From contig CANJQN010000015.1 of the NCBI GenBank assembly GCA_947476465.1, positions 29,626-93,625 of the forward strand: 64,000 bases of DNA. Direction: 5' to 3'. The notes beneath the pieces are model-generated. The model was not told where the DNA came from. It searched no databases and saw only the letters and a list, made by a program, of their open reading frames with translations. This document shows, one piece after another, positions 37,759-47,437 of this stretch; the stretch's first letter is position 1; each line of letters opens with the position of its first letter. The position numbers and the translations under genes are program-made. The DNA comes from Comamonadaceae bacterium (GTDB lineage Bacteria > Pseudomonadota > Gammaproteobacteria > Burkholderiales > Burkholderiaceae_C).

Positions 37759-38580
37759 TCAAGGTAGCCAATCATACGCAGCAGCTTGGCTCGGCAATCC
37801 CCAGGAAGGGTCGTAGACCGGCCCGAGGAAATACAGTCCGTCGGGCGAGAAAGTGGGGGCTGCAGCGTCGCGGTCACGCGCGGCCAGCACCTGGCCCATC
37901 CACTGCGGCGGCTGCGCGCCCTGGCCGATCGCCACCAGGCAGCCCATGATGTTGCGGATCATGTGGTGCAGGAACGCATTGGCCTCGAACTCGAAGCGCC
38001 AGTAGGGGCCGCGCCGGGTGATGGCGATGCGGTTGAGGGTCTTGACCGGCGTGTGCGACTGGCAACTCGAAGCCCGGAAGCTGGTGAAGTCGTGTTCGCC
38101 GATCAGGGCGGCGGCGGCGGTGCGCATGGCGTCGCCGTCGAGCGCACGGAACACCCAGCCGGTGCGGCCGGCCTCGACGCTGGGGCGCACCGCCGAGTCG
38201 AGCAGCACGTAGGCGTAGCGCCGGGCGATGGCGCAGGCGCGCGAATGGAAGGCGTCGGGCACCGGCTGGGCCCACTGCACCGCGATGTCGGGTGGCAGGA
38301 AGGTGTTGGTTCCGCGCACCCATGAGGAGGCCTGGCGCCGCAGCGGCGTGTCAAAGTGCACCACCTGCATCAGGCCATGGACCCCGGCGTCGGTGCGGCC
38401 GGCGCACAGGGTGGACACCGGCTGGGCGGCAAAGCGCGAGAGGGCGGCTTCGAGCTTGTCCTGGATGGTGTTGCCCGAAGCCTGGCTCTGCCAGCCTTGG
38501 TAACCCTGGCCGCTGTAGCTCACGCCCAGCGCGATGCGCATGCGTGAGGCGGCGGGCCCGTTGCCCGGGGCCGTAATCAA
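37759..38580 (-). CDS. truA: tRNA pseudouridine(38-40) synthase TruA
   Basis: This 273-residue enzyme converts uridines 38-40 of the tRNA anticodon arm to pseudouridine. The catalytic Asp is in CAGRTDAGVHG; GYQGWQSQ near the N-terminus and FEANAFLHHMIRNIMG in the second half are family hallmarks. The start overlaps the fimV stop by four bases. A second ATG at about codon 14 (MRIALGVSYSG) may be the true start, as the first 13 residues are not typical. Confidence 0.95.
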   Translation of the reverse strand: MITAPGNGPAASRMRIALGVSYSGQGYQGWQSQASGNTIQDKLEAALSRFAAQPVSTLCAGRTDAGVHGLMQVVHFDTPLRRQASSWVRGTNTFLPPDIAVQWAQPVPDAFHSRACAIARRYAYVLLDSAVRPSVEAGRTGWVFRALDGDAMRTAAAALIGEHDFTSFRASSCQSHTPVKTLNRIAITRRGPYWRFEFEANAFLHHMIRNIMGCLVAIGQGAQPPQWMGQVLAARDRDAAAPTFSPDGLYFLGPVYDPSWGLPSQAAAYDWLP

Positions 38581-41348
38581 CCGATGTCGGCCAGCAGGCG
38601 CTGGGCCCGCTGACGCAGGTCACCCGAGGCTTCGGCCAGCACCTCTTGCGCCAGGCTGCGTGCGCCGTCGGGGTCGCCGATGGCGTTGAACTCCTCGGCC
38701 AGGGCGAGCTTGGTGGCCAGCGGGTCGCCGCCGTCGTCGCCGGTCAGCTCGGGCAGGGCCCGGCTCATCGCGTCGGCGTCGGCCTTGGCATCGGCGGGGA
38801 GCTGGGAGTCGGGCGTTGCCAGGTCGAACGACAGGCTTTCGAGGTCGAAGTCCATCAGGCTGTCCGGCCCGGAAGCGTCAGGCTTTGAAGGTGCTGGCGC
38901 TGGCGCTGGCGCTGGCGCTGGCGCGCTGGCGGTGGATGCCGGCAGATCGAAGTTGATGGCGTTGCCCGGCAGGTCCAGGTCGGGCAGAGCCACCCTGACA
39001 GCCTGCGCCAGGGTGGTGGGTGCGGCGGTCGTGTCAGGCGGGGTCGGTTCGTCGTCGAAGGACAGGTCGAGCTCGGGCAGGACGGAGCTGGGCCCCGGCG
39101 ACTCGGCGACCGCCTGCACGGCCTTGGGTGTCTCGGGTTGCACCGCAGCCTTCACCGCCACTGGGTCCAGGCGTATGGGCATCGTGCGCGAGGCATGCGT
39201 GTCGTCGAACGCGGGGGTGTCGATGGCCTGCTGGGTGAGCGGGCCTGAGACGGTGTCGGGTTCGGAGTCGAGCGAGAAGTCCAGGTCGATGTCGACCGAT
39301 CTGGATGCGGGCTGCACGGCCGGCGGTTGCGCGGTGATGGCCGAGGCCGCCGCCATCGCGGCGGCGGCGCCACCGGCGGTGGGCGTGGTGGTGCCCGCTC
39401 GCCAGCCGCCTGGCTGGTACATCGGATTGGCGGGGTCGAGCTCCTGGCCCATGGCCGCGATGTGGTCCCACTCGTGGCCGACGCCCTGGGTGAGGGCGTG
39501 GGCCTCATTGGCGATGAGGTCGAAGGCCTTGACGTCGCGGCGGCGGGCGTAGATCTCGAGCAACTTGCCGTGGATGGCGACACGCTGCGGGCTGACGCGC
39601 CGGGCTTCCTTGAGGATTTCCTCGGCCTGCAGGTCACGGCCGTAGGCCAGGTACACATCGGCCTCGGCCACCGGATCGACGTCGCCCGCGGCGTCGAGCT
39701 GGCTGGGCGAATACACCATGGACGAGCCGGAGGCGTTGGCGCTTTCGGCTGTGTCGATGCGTTGGCCGCCGCTGGCGCCGAAGAACGAATCTGGTTGCAG
39801 CCGGCTTTCAAGGAACGAGCTGTCGACCTGCGCCGCCTTGCGGCCCTGGCGTATGCGGTACCAGCCAAAACCCAGCAGCAAGGCCAGCAGGCCGGCGCCG
39901 GCGGCGGGCAGCAGCGGGTTCTCAAGCAGGGTGTCGACCAGGCCCGAAGCCGTGGCGGCTGCGCTAGGGGCGGCTGACCGCGCCACGGCGGAGGCCGATG
40001 GCGTGGCGGCCGGCGCCGCCGCGCTTGCGCCGCCGCCAGGTGCGGAGGCGGGGGCTGCGTCGCCCGCGGCGGGCGTACCAGCGGCGATGGCAGGGCCTGT
40101 CGCCTCGGCGGGCGTGGAGGCTGCCGCCCCGGGCGCGGCGGCAGCGGCGGCGCCGGAGGCCACGCGGTTCAGCTCGGCAATGTTCTTGTTCAGCTCGGCC
40201 ACGCGGGTATCGGTATCCCGATTGCTGCGTTCACGCGCAAGGCGTTCTTCCTGCGCGGCGCGCTGGGCCTGGACGGCGCCCTTGGACAGGGTGAGCCGGT
40301 CGGGCGTGGCCGGTGCGGCCCCCCTTTCCTGGACCTGGGCCTTCAGGCCTCCCGAGGCGCTTCGTCCGGCGGCATCGGCCTGCGCCGCGCCGCCAACGCC
40401 CTCGGCCAGGCGGCGGCGGAACTCGTTGAAGTCGCGGCTCTGGGCAACCACCGTCTGGCGTGCTTCGTCGCGGCCGATCGCGCCCGCCTGCTCGGCGCTG
40501 GGCAGATCGAGGACGGCACCGGCCTTCAAGCGGTTGACGTTGCCGCCCATGAATGCGTCGGGATTGCTGCGAAGCAAGGCGACCAGCATCTGATCGAGCG
40601 AGACGGTGGCCGGCTTGTGGGCTGCGGCGATGCGGCCGGCCGAGTCGCCTGATTGCACGGTGACCTTCTGGCCCGGACCGGCGGTGGGCGCTGTCGCTGG
40701 CTGACCGGCCTGGCGGGACGCTCTGGCGGCGGCACGTGATTGGGCGTCAGATGCGGCACCTGTTGGGGGCGTGGCGGATGCGGGGGTGCTGGCCGGGCCC
40801 AATGTGCTGGCGGGAGTCGGACGCTGTGCGGCAACGTCTGTGGCCTGCGGCGACACCTGGGCCGCGATCGCCGCCGGCGCGCGCAGCTGGGGCGGATCGA
40901 ACAGCATCGTGAGGTTGCGTACGATGCGGCCGTTGGCCCAGTTCGCGTCAACGAGCACGTCGACAAAGGGTTCGTTGACCGGCCGATCGCCGCTCAGCAG
41001 CAGCACCTGGCTGCCATTGGGGCGGCGCTGCAGGCTGATCTGCACGCCAGACAGCATGGCGCTGTACTCGATCCCGGCGGCGCGGAAGGCCTCCGGCGAT
41101 GCCAGCGTGGCGCGCAGGCTGGCGGCCTCTTCCGGGGAAATCTGGGGGACGTCGATCTCGGCGCGCAGGGGCTCGCCAAGGGCCGAGAGCACCGTCACAC
41201 GGCCCAGGGCCAGGGCCTCGGCGTCGCCAGGGGCGCCGCCAAGCGCCAGGGCGGCGGCCAGTGCGAGGGCGGTAGCACGCCAGCGGGGAGTCAGGCGACT
41301 CGCCGACGCCTGTACTGCGCTGGCGGCGTGCAGCTGTTTGCGGTTCAT
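38577..41348 (-). CDS. fimV: FimV-family peptidoglycan-binding hub protein
   Basis: This 923-residue inner-membrane protein is linked to type IV pili, twitching and polar organisation. In order: a signal region (to about 48), the FimV N-terminal domain (LALGRVTVLSALGEPLRAEI to about 155), an Ala/Pro-rich linker, a LysM domain (about 225-285), and a coiled-coil stretch near AELNKNIAELNRVA. A transmembrane helix lies at about 470-490. A long acidic cytoplasmic part follows, ending in the FimV C-terminal TPR-like motif (EFNAIGDPDGARSLAQEVL). It overlaps truA by four bases. Confidence 0.93.
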   Translation of the reverse strand: MNRKQLHAASAVQASASRLTPRWRATALALAAALALGGAPGDAEALALGRVTVLSALGEPLRAEIDVPQISPEEAASLRATLASPEAFRAAGIEYSAMLSGVQISLQRRPNGSQVLLLSGDRPVNEPFVDVLVDANWANGRIVRNLTMLFDPPQLRAPAAIAAQVSPQATDVAAQRPTPASTLGPASTPASATPPTGAASDAQSRAAARASRQAGQPATAPTAGPGQKVTVQSGDSAGRIAAAHKPATVSLDQMLVALLRSNPDAFMGGNVNRLKAGAVLDLPSAEQAGAIGRDEARQTVVAQSRDFNEFRRRLAEGVGGAAQADAAGRSASGGLKAQVQERGAAPATPDRLTLSKGAVQAQRAAQEERLARERSNRDTDTRVAELNKNIAELNRVASGAAAAAAPGAAASTPAEATGPAIAAGTPAAGDAAPASAPGGGASAAAPAATPSASAVARSAAPSAAATASGLVDTLLENPLLPAAGAGLLALLLGFGWYRIRQGRKAAQVDSSFLESRLQPDSFFGASGGQRIDTAESANASGSSMVYSPSQLDAAGDVDPVAEADVYLAYGRDLQAEEILKEARRVSPQRVAIHGKLLEIYARRRDVKAFDLIANEAHALTQGVGHEWDHIAAMGQELDPANPMYQPGGWRAGTTTPTAGGAAAAMAAASAITAQPPAVQPASRSVDIDLDFSLDSEPDTVSGPLTQQAIDTPAFDDTHASRTMPIRLDPVAVKAAVQPETPKAVQAVAESPGPSSVLPELDLSFDDEPTPPDTTAAPTTLAQAVRVALPDLDLPGNAINFDLPASTASAPAPAPAPAPAPSKPDASGPDSLMDFDLESLSFDLATPDSQLPADAKADADAMSRALPELTGDDGGDPLATKLALAEEFNAIGDPDGARSLAQEVLAEASGDLRQRAQRLLADIG

Positions 41349-41486
41349 GCGGAGGTTCGCCTCGTGTCGTGGTTTACTGCAAAGACCATAGCATCAATGC
41401 AGAGCCGCTCACAAGCTGCCGCTGCCGAGGTGGCTGCGAACAACCACCGCTGCGGCGTCAGCGCTACCGCGCATGTTGCCATACGA

Positions 41487-41519
41487 CAACGCCCCACAAC
41501 CTGAGCTTACGGGGCGTTG
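41487..41519 (-). terminator. Possible terminator hairpin after asd
   Basis: A 9-bp stem (CAACGCCCC at 41487-41495 with GGGGCGTTG at 41511-41519) and a 15-base loop lie 18 bases past the asd stop. There is no clear T run on the minus strand, so it may be only a stabilising hairpin. Confidence 0.35.
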
Positions 41520-41537
41520 CACCGAGATGGCTATGGG

Positions 41538-42683
41538 TCAGGCGTCCAGCAGGATGCGCAGCATCCGGCGCAGGGGTTCGGCGGCGCCCCACAGGAGCTG
41601 GTCGCCGATGGTGAACGCACCCAGGTACTCAGGGCCCATGGCCAGCTTGCGCACGCGGCCGACCGGGATGCCCAGCGTGCCGGTGACGGCCACGGGGGTC
41701 AGGCCAGCCAGGGTGGCTTCACGGTTGTTGGGCACGAACTTCACCCACTCGTTGTCGGCGGCGATCAGGGCCTCGATATCGGCCAGAGGCACATCCTTCT
41801 TGAGCTTGAAGGTCAGGGCTTGGCTGTGGCAGCGCATGGCGCCAACGCGCACGCAAAAGCCGTCGACCGGCACGGCGGGGGTGCTGAATCCGGCGCCCTG
41901 GCCGAGGATCTTGTTGGTTTCGGCGCCAGCCTTCCATTCTTCGCGGCTCATGCCATCGCCCAGGTCCTTGTCGATCCAGGGGATGAGCGAGCCGCCCAGC
42001 GGGACGTCGAAGTTGGCGGTTTCGGCCGCGCTCATGGACTGCTGGCGGCCCAGCACCTTGCGGTCAATCTCCAAGATGGCCGACTTGGGGTCGTCCAGCA
42101 AGGCGCGCACCTCGGCGTTGAGCGTGCCGAACTGGGTGAGCAACTCGCGCATGTGCTGGGCGCCACCGCCCGAGGCCGCCTGGTAGGTCATGCTGGTCAT
42201 CCATTCGACCAGGCCGGCCTTGTAAAGCGCGCCCACGCCCATCAGCATGCAGCTGACGGTGCAGTTGCCGCCGATCCAGTTGCGCCCGCCCTTGGTCAGG
42301 GCGTTCTTGATGACCGCAGCGTTGACGGGGTCGAGGATGATGACCGCGTCGTCCTTCATGCGCAGGGCGGAGGCGGCGTCGATCCAGTGGCCGCTCCAGC
42401 CGGCGGCGCGCAGCTTGGGGTAGACCTCGGTGGTGTAGTCCCCGCCCTGGGCGGTGAGGATGACGTCGCACTTGGCCAGGGCCGCGATGTCGTAGCCGTC
42501 CCTGAGGGTGTTCTCGTTCCTGGCCATCGCCGGGGCCTTGCCGCCGGCATTGGAGGTTGAGAAAAACACCGGCTCGATCAAGCCGAAGTCGCCTTCGGCT
42601 TGCATCCGGTCCATCAGGACCGAACCGACCATGCCGCGCCAGCCGACCAGGCCGACCAGGGGTTGTTGTGCCTTCAGTGCCAT
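41538..42683 (-). CDS. asd: Aspartate-semialdehyde dehydrogenase
   Basis: This 381-residue enzyme makes aspartate semialdehyde for lysine, threonine, methionine and diaminopimelate. The NADP motif is [14 protein letters not shown], the active-site Cys is in [10 protein letters not shown], and the segment [14 protein letters not shown] is typical of the gammaproteobacterial-type Asd. Two ATGs lie six bases apart; 42683 is preferred because AAAGGG is then spaced eight bases ahead. It lies downstream of leuB on the same strand. Confidence 0.97.
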   Translation of the reverse strand: MALKAQQPLVGLVGWRGMVGSVLMDRMQAEGDFGLIEPVFFSTSNAGGKAPAMARNENTLRDGYDIAALAKCDVILTAQGGDYTTEVYPKLRAAGWSGHWIDAASALRMKDDAVIILDPVNAAVIKNALTKGGRNWIGGNCTVSCMLMGVGALYKAGLVEWMTSMTYQAASGGGAQHMRELLTQFGTLNAEVRALLDDPKSAILEIDRKVLGRQQSMSAAETANFDVPLGGSLIPWIDKDLGDGMSREEWKAGAETNKILGQGAGFSTPAVPVDGFCVRVGAMRCHSQALTFKLKKDVPLADIEALIAADNEWVKFVPNNREATLAGLTPVAVTGTLGIPVGRVRKLAMGPEYLGAFTIGDQLLWGAAEPLRRMLRILLDA

Positions 42684-42761
42684 CGTCATCGCCCTTTCAA
42701 TTGGTGTTCGGGTTCCCCGGCTCGTCAGGGCCGGGGAGGGCGCGTGACGAACCGGAGCTTG

Positions 42762-43850
42762 CTAGCTCTTGATGGTGGTCTTGGTGATCGCGGTCACGAC
42801 GGCATCGCCCATTTGGCGGGTGCCGACTTTCGTGTTGCCGTCGCAGTGGATGTCCACGGTGCGAAGCCCTTGCGCAAGCACGGCCTTGACGGCCGACTCG
42901 ATGCGGTCGGCAGCCTGGGCTTGGTTGAGGGAGTAGCGGAGCATCATGGCAGCGGACAGTATTGTAGCCAGCGGGTTGGCGATGCCCTTGCCCGCGATGT
43001 CCGGCGCGCTGCCGTGGCTGGGCTCGTACAGGCCCTGGTTGCCGGCGTTCAGGCTGGCCGAGGGCAGCATGCCGATCGAGCCGGTGAGCATGGCGGCTTC
43101 ATCCGACAAGATGTCGCCGAACAGGTTGCCGGTGACGATCACGTCGAACTTCTTGGGTGCCTTGACCAGTTGCATCGCGGCGTTGTCCACGTACATGTGG
43201 TCCAGCGCGACGTCGGGGTAGTGCTTGCCGACCTCGGTGACGATGTCCTTCCAGAACTGGAAGGTTTCCAACACGTTGGACTTGTCGACACTGGTCAGGC
43301 GCTTGTTGCGCTTGCGTGCGGTCTGGAAGGCCACATGGGCAATGCGCTCGACCTCGGGGCGCGAATAGCGCATGGTGTCGAAGGCTTCCTCGGCGCCGGG
43401 GAAGTGGCCGTCGACCGCGGTGCGGCGGCCGCGTGGTTGACCGAAGTACACGTCGCCGGTGAGCTCGCGGATGATGAGGATGTCCAGGCCGGCGACCAGC
43501 TCTGGCTTGAGGCTGGAGGCGTGCGTGAGCTGCTCGTAGCAGATGGCCGGGCGGAAGTTGGCGAACAGGCCCAGGTGCCTGCGCAGGCCCAGGATGGCCT
43601 GCTCGGGGCGCAGCGGGCGGTCTAGCGTGTCGTACTTCCAGTCGCCGACGGCGCCGAACAGCACCGCATCGGCCTCTTTGGCCAGCTTCAGGGTGGACTC
43701 AGGCAGGGGATGGCCGTGCGCCTCGTAGGCGGCGCCGCCAACCAGGGCGGTTTCCATTTCGAACTTCAGGTCGAGGACGTTCAAGACCTTCACGGCCTCG
43801 GCGACGATTTCGGTGCCGATGCCGTCACCGGGGAGGATTGCGATTTTCAT
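42762..43850 (-). CDS. leuB: 3-isopropylmalate dehydrogenase
   Basis: This 362-residue enzyme oxidises and decarboxylates 3-isopropylmalate in leucine synthesis. Visible blocks are [16 protein letters not shown], the Arg-bearing [24 protein letters not shown], the Mg-binding [34 protein letters not shown] and the NAD-binding [19 protein letters not shown] longer in-frame extension upstream is not supported by the family. It is separated from leuD by a 156-base repeat-rich gap. Confidence 0.98.
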   Translation of the reverse strand: MKIAILPGDGIGTEIVAEAVKVLNVLDLKFEMETALVGGAAYEAHGHPLPESTLKLAKEADAVLFGAVGDWKYDTLDRPLRPEQAILGLRRHLGLFANFRPAICYEQLTHASSLKPELVAGLDILIIRELTGDVYFGQPRGRRTAVDGHFPGAEEAFDTMRYSRPEVERIAHVAFQTARKRNKRLTSVDKSNVLETFQFWKDIVTEVGKHYPDVALDHMYVDNAAMQLVKAPKKFDVIVTGNLFGDILSDEAAMLTGSIGMLPSASLNAGNQGLYEPSHGSAPDIAGKGIANPLATILSAAMMLRYSLNQAQAADRIESAVKAVLAQGLRTVDIHCDGNTKVGTRQMGDAVVTAITKTTIKS

Positions 43851-43872
43851 GATTGAGCCTTTGTTTTTGGCT

Positions 43873-43975
43873 GTCATTCCCGGGAAGGCGGGAATCCAGG
43901 AGCGAGGTTTGGCCGGCGATACGGGCCGTCGTTTCACTCGGCCCGGGTCTGGATCCCCGCCTTCGCGGGGATGAC
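43873..43975. repeat. MITE-like inverted repeat between leuB and leuD
   Basis: The left arm (43873-43899) and right arm (43949-43975) are reverse complements over 27 bases with three mismatches. Each arm is itself a palindrome (CCCGCGAAGGCGGG type). The GTCATtCCCG...ATCCAG arm resembles a dispersed element seen in many proteobacteria. It lies between two minus-strand leu genes and would form a long hairpin in their transcript. Confidence 0.75.
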
Positions 43976-44006
43976 GGGGGTGACGGGGGTGACGGGGGTG
44001 ACGGGG
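43972..44006. repeat. Tandem 9-base repeat (TGACGGGGG)n abutting the leuD stop
   Basis: Three full units start at 43972, 43981 and 43990, with a truncated fourth at 43999-44006 that touches the leuD stop codon. It shares its first bases with the end of the right arm of the inverted repeat. Confidence 0.85.
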
Positions 44007-44654
44007 TCAGTTCAGGGTGTGGGCCAACCACGGCTTGGTGGCCAGGCGTTGGGCTTCGAAGGCCTGGATCTTTTCTTTATGGCGCAGGGTCAGGCCGATG
44101 TCGTCCAGGCCGTTGATCAGGCAGTACTTGCGGAAGGCCTGCACCTCGAAGGCGATCTCTTCGCCCTGGGGCTTGATCACCACCTGGCGCTCCAGGTCGA
44201 CCGTGAGCTGGTAGCCGGGGAAGGCCAGCACCTCGTCGAACAGCTGGACCACCACGCCCTCGGGCAGCACGATCGGCAGCACGCCGTTCTTGAAGCAGTT
44301 GTTGAAGAAGATGTCGGCGTAGCTGGGCGCGAGGAGGGCCCGAAAGCCGTACTGCTGCAGCGCCCAGGGCGCGTGCTCGCGCGAGGAGCCGCAGCCGAAG
44401 TTCTTGCGCGCAAGCAGCACCGACGCGCCCTTGTAGCGAGGCTGGTTCAGCACGAAATCGGGGTTGGGCTTGCGGCTGGCCGGGTCTTGCCCGGGTTCGC
44501 CAGGGTCGAGGTAGCGCCACGCGTCGAACAGGTTGGGCCCGAAGCCCGTCTTGCGGATCGACTTGAGGAACTGCTTGGGGATGATCGCGTCGGTGTCGAC
44601 GTTCTCGCGGTCGATCGGCCCGACCAGGCCCTTGTGAACGGTGAACTTGTCCAT
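44007..44654 (-). CDS. leuD: 3-isopropylmalate dehydratase small subunit
   Basis: This 215-residue swivel-domain subunit works with LeuC to isomerise 2- to 3-isopropylmalate. Family blocks are [53 protein letters not shown] and the [18 protein letters not shown] region. The length is normal. A tiny entericidin-like gene lies between it and leuC, as in many Burkholderiales. Confidence 0.98.
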   Translation of the reverse strand: MDKFTVHKGLVGPIDRENVDTDAIIPKQFLKSIRKTGFGPNLFDAWRYLDPGEPGQDPASRKPNPDFVLNQPRYKGASVLLARKNFGCGSSREHAPWALQQYGFRALLAPSYADIFFNNCFKNGVLPIVLPEGVVVQLFDEVLAFPGYQLTVDLERQVVIKPQGEEIAFEVQAFRKYCLINGLDDIGLTLRHKEKIQAFEAQRLATKPWLAHTLN

Positions 44655-44659
44655 GGCGT

Positions 44660-44785
44660 TTATTTCTTGACCGCGTTCTCGATGGCGCCGCCGGCTTTCT
44701 GGATGTCCTGGCCCACGCCCCTGACGGTGTTGCAACCGGCCAGCAGGCAGGCGGATGCGGCAAGCACAATGGCAATGAATTTCAT
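44660..44785 (-). CDS. Entericidin A/B-like small lipoprotein
   Basis: This 41-residue protein has a short lipoprotein signal ([17 protein letters not shown]) with a clear lipobox LLAGC, and a small amphipathic tail ([20 protein letters not shown]) typical of entericidins. It is probably an outer-membrane or periplasmic lipoprotein of unknown role; E. coli entericidins are linked to stationary-phase lysis control. It fits in the leuC-leuD gap, five bases before leuD. Confidence 0.9.
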   Translation of the reverse strand: MKFIAIVLAASACLLAGCNTVRGVGQDIQKAGGAIENAVKK

Positions 44786-44808
44786 GATCGGTCCTTTCAG
44801 GCGAGTCT

Positions 44809-46230
44809 TCAGGTGAACTGGCGAATGTCTACAAAGTGGCCGTGCACGGCGGCGGCGGCGGCCATGGCCGGGGACACCAGGTGGGTGCGCCCACCGGCGC
44901 CCTGGCGGCCTTCGAAGTTGCGGTTGCTGGTGGACGCGCAGCGCTCGCCCGGCTCCAGCCGGTCGGCGTTCATGGCCAGGCACATCGAGCAGCCGGGTTC
45001 GCGCCACTCAAAGCCAGCGGCGATGAAGATCTTGTCCAGTCCCTCGCGTTCAGCCTGCTCCTTGACCAGGCCCGAACCGGGCACCACCAGCGCCAGCTTG
45101 ATGTTCCTGGCCACCTTTTGCCCCAGCTTCTTGACCACCGCGGCGGCCTCGCGCATGTCTTCGATGCGGCTGTTGGTGCACGAGCCGATGAACACCTTGT
45201 CCACGAAGATGTCGGCCAGCGGCTTGCCCGGCGCAAGATCCATATAAGCCAGAGCGCGCTCGATCGCCCCGCGCTTGTTGGCATCTTTTTCCTTGTCGGG
45301 ATCGGGCACGCGCGCGTCCACGCCCAGCACCATCTCGGGCGAGGTGCCCCAGGTGACCTGCGGCACGATTTGCGCGGCGTCGAGTTCGACCACGGTGTCG
45401 AACTTGGCATCCGCATCGGACTGCAGCGTGCGCCAGTACGCGACGGCCTGGTCCCACTCGACGCCGGTGGGGGACAGTGCGCGGCCCCGAACGTATTCGA
45501 TGGTCTTTTCGTCCACCGCCACCAGGCCAGCGCGCGCGCCGGCTTCGATGGCCATGTTGCACACCGTCATGCGGCCTTCCATGCTGAGCGCGCGCATGGC
45601 CGAGCCGCCGAACTCGATGGTGTAGCCGGTGCCGCCGGCCGTGCCGATGCGGCCGATGATGGCCAGCACCACGTCCTTGGCCGTCACGCCGCGGGCCAGC
45701 TGGCCGTCGACCTTGACCAGCAGGTTTTTCGCCTTCTTGGCCAGCAGGGTCTGGGTGGCCAGTACGTGCTCGACCTCGCTGGTGCCGATGCCGTGCGCCA
45801 GCGCGCCGAATGCGCCATGGGTGGACGTGTGCGAATCGCCGCAGACGACCGTCATGCCGGGCAGGGTGGCGCCGCTCTCGGGGCCGATCACATGCACGAT
45901 GCCCTGACGCTTGTTCAGGAACGGAAAGTAAGCCGCCGAGCCGAACTCGGCGATGTTCTTGTCCAGCGTGACGATCTGCTCCTTCGAGACGGCGTCGGTG
46001 ATGCCGTCATAGCCCAGTTCCCAGCCGGTGGTGGGCGTGTTGTGGTCGGCCGTGGCCACCACCGAACTGACGCGCCAGACCTTGCGCCCGGTCTCGCGCA
46101 GGCCCTCGTAGGCCTGGGGGCTGGTGACCTCGTGCACCAGGTGGCGGTCGATGTAGAGGACGGCGGTGCCGTCTTCCTCGGTGTGGACGACGTGCTCGTC
46201 CCAGATCTTGTCGTAGAGGGTGCGTCCCAT
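44809..46230 (-). CDS. leuC: 3-isopropylmalate dehydratase large subunit
   Basis: This 473-residue aconitase-family subunit has the three [4Fe-4S] cysteines in FIGSCTNSR and [40 protein letters not shown] and a C-terminal [12 protein letters not shown] are conserved. With LeuD it forms isopropylmalate isomerase. It is the first leu gene of the minus-strand unit and follows a LysR gene by 51 bases. Confidence 0.98.
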   Translation of the reverse strand: MGRTLYDKIWDEHVVHTEEDGTAVLYIDRHLVHEVTSPQAYEGLRETGRKVWRVSSVVATADHNTPTTGWELGYDGITDAVSKEQIVTLDKNIAEFGSAAYFPFLNKRQGIVHVIGPESGATLPGMTVVCGDSHTSTHGAFGALAHGIGTSEVEHVLATQTLLAKKAKNLLVKVDGQLARGVTAKDVVLAIIGRIGTAGGTGYTIEFGGSAMRALSMEGRMTVCNMAIEAGARAGLVAVDEKTIEYVRGRALSPTGVEWDQAVAYWRTLQSDADAKFDTVVELDAAQIVPQVTWGTSPEMVLGVDARVPDPDKEKDANKRGAIERALAYMDLAPGKPLADIFVDKVFIGSCTNSRIEDMREAAAVVKKLGQKVARNIKLALVVPGSGLVKEQAEREGLDKIFIAAGFEWREPGCSMCLAMNADRLEPGERCASTSNRNFEGRQGAGGRTHLVSPAMAAAAAVHGHFVDIRQFT

Positions 46231-46281
46231 GGGCGTGGTCTTTCGGAAGGAGGGAAATTCTATCGGGGGTCTGTCAATCTT

Positions 46282-47232
46282 CTACCGAATCGCCCGGCGA
46301 TCACCGCTGTGCGGTGTCGGCCTGGCGGCCAGGTGGTCCGCCAGCAGCCGCGCGGTGACGGGCAGGGTGGCGAAGTCGCGCGCCACCAGTTGCAACTCGC
46401 GCGCGGCCCACGCGTCGGTCAGGGGCACCGAGCACAGCCCGCCCATCGTTCGCAGCAAGGCGAAGGCCTGGTCGGGCACCAGGCCGATGCCCAGGCCGCT
46501 CTGGATCATGCGGCAGACGGCGTCCAGGCTGGTGACCTGCATCCTCAGGCGCACCGCCAGCCCCGCCAGGTGGGCGGCGCGGCTCATCGCCAGGTAGATC
46601 GAGCTGTTGCTATGAAGGCCGATGTGGTCGAAAGCCAGGGTGTCGGCAAAAGCCAGCGCCTCGTGCACGGCCAGCGGGTGGCCTTCGGGCAGCACCAGCA
46701 ACAGCCGGTCCTGCCGATAGGGGCGCACAGCGACGTCGTCCGTGCCCTGTGCCGCGGGGTGGCCGATGCCCAGGTCGCAATGGCCCTCGCGCACGGCGCG
46801 CACCACCTCGGCGCTGAGGTGCTCGTGAAGATCGATCTTCACCTCCGGGTGCTGGCGGGCGAACGCGGCCAGGTCTTCGGGCAGGAACTGCACGATCGCC
46901 GAGATATTGGCATGCACCCGCACATGACCGCGCACGCCCTGCGCGAACTCGCTCAGGTCAACCTGCATGCGCTCGAGGTTGAACTGCACGGCGCGGGCAT
47001 GGTGCAGCAGCGTCTGGCCGGCCGGCGTGAGCTCCACGCCACGGGCGCGGCGGTAGAACAGCGGCGTGCCCACCGCCAGCTCCAGGTCGGCAATGCGCTT
47101 GCTGGCCGCCGAGGCCGCGATGAACTCCTGCTCGGCCGCGCGGCCAATGCTGCCGCACTCGCTGGCAGCCATGAACAGCTGCAGCGAGGTGAGGTCGAGG
47201 CGGCGGGTGAAGCGGTGGTCGGGGGAGGGCAT
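46282..47232 (-). CDS. LysR-family transcriptional regulator
   Basis: This 316-residue regulator has an N-terminal winged helix (about 10-70: LTSLQLFMAASECGSIGRAAEQEFIAASAASKRIADLE) and a C-terminal effector domain (about 95-300). ATG 47232 is chosen because the helix-turn-helix then begins near residue 10; longer in-frame starts add unlikely residues. It lies just upstream of leuC on the same strand, and divergent from an aldo/keto reductase gene that could be its target. Confidence 0.92.
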   Translation of the reverse strand: MPSPDHRFTRRLDLTSLQLFMAASECGSIGRAAEQEFIAASAASKRIADLELAVGTPLFYRRARGVELTPAGQTLLHHARAVQFNLERMQVDLSEFAQGVRGHVRVHANISAIVQFLPEDLAAFARQHPEVKIDLHEHLSAEVVRAVREGHCDLGIGHPAAQGTDDVAVRPYRQDRLLLVLPEGHPLAVHEALAFADTLAFDHIGLHSNSSIYLAMSRAAHLAGLAVRLRMQVTSLDAVCRMIQSGLGIGLVPDQAFALLRTMGGLCSVPLTDAWAARELQLVARDFATLPVTARLLADHLAARPTPHSGDRRAIR

Positions 47233-47437
47233 GGGGTCGCGTATGGCGATGGCTTTCCGATTATCTTGCCAAAATACCCTGAAGCCATCTTCGTTGACGA
47301 TTCCTGTCTGCGCAGGAGCCGATGGGCGTTTCAACCGACTTCAGCGCCCAGCAGGGTGAGCCCACGAGTCGCTATGCTCATCTTGGTTCGGCGATGCGTT
47401 GCACCGCCCTCACGTAACGACCGCAATGGGAGCTTGC

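Noticed and set aside
42600..43625. A plus-strand frame opposite asd and leuB
   Set aside because: Antisense to conserved genes with no independent support.
43873..43975. A CRISPR array or transposon end
   Set aside because: Only one pair of arms, no spacers, no transposase; a MITE-like repeat fits better.
46230..46290. A TTGACA and TAGAAT pair before leuC as a promoter
   Set aside because: The two boxes are only about nine bases apart, too close for sigma-70.
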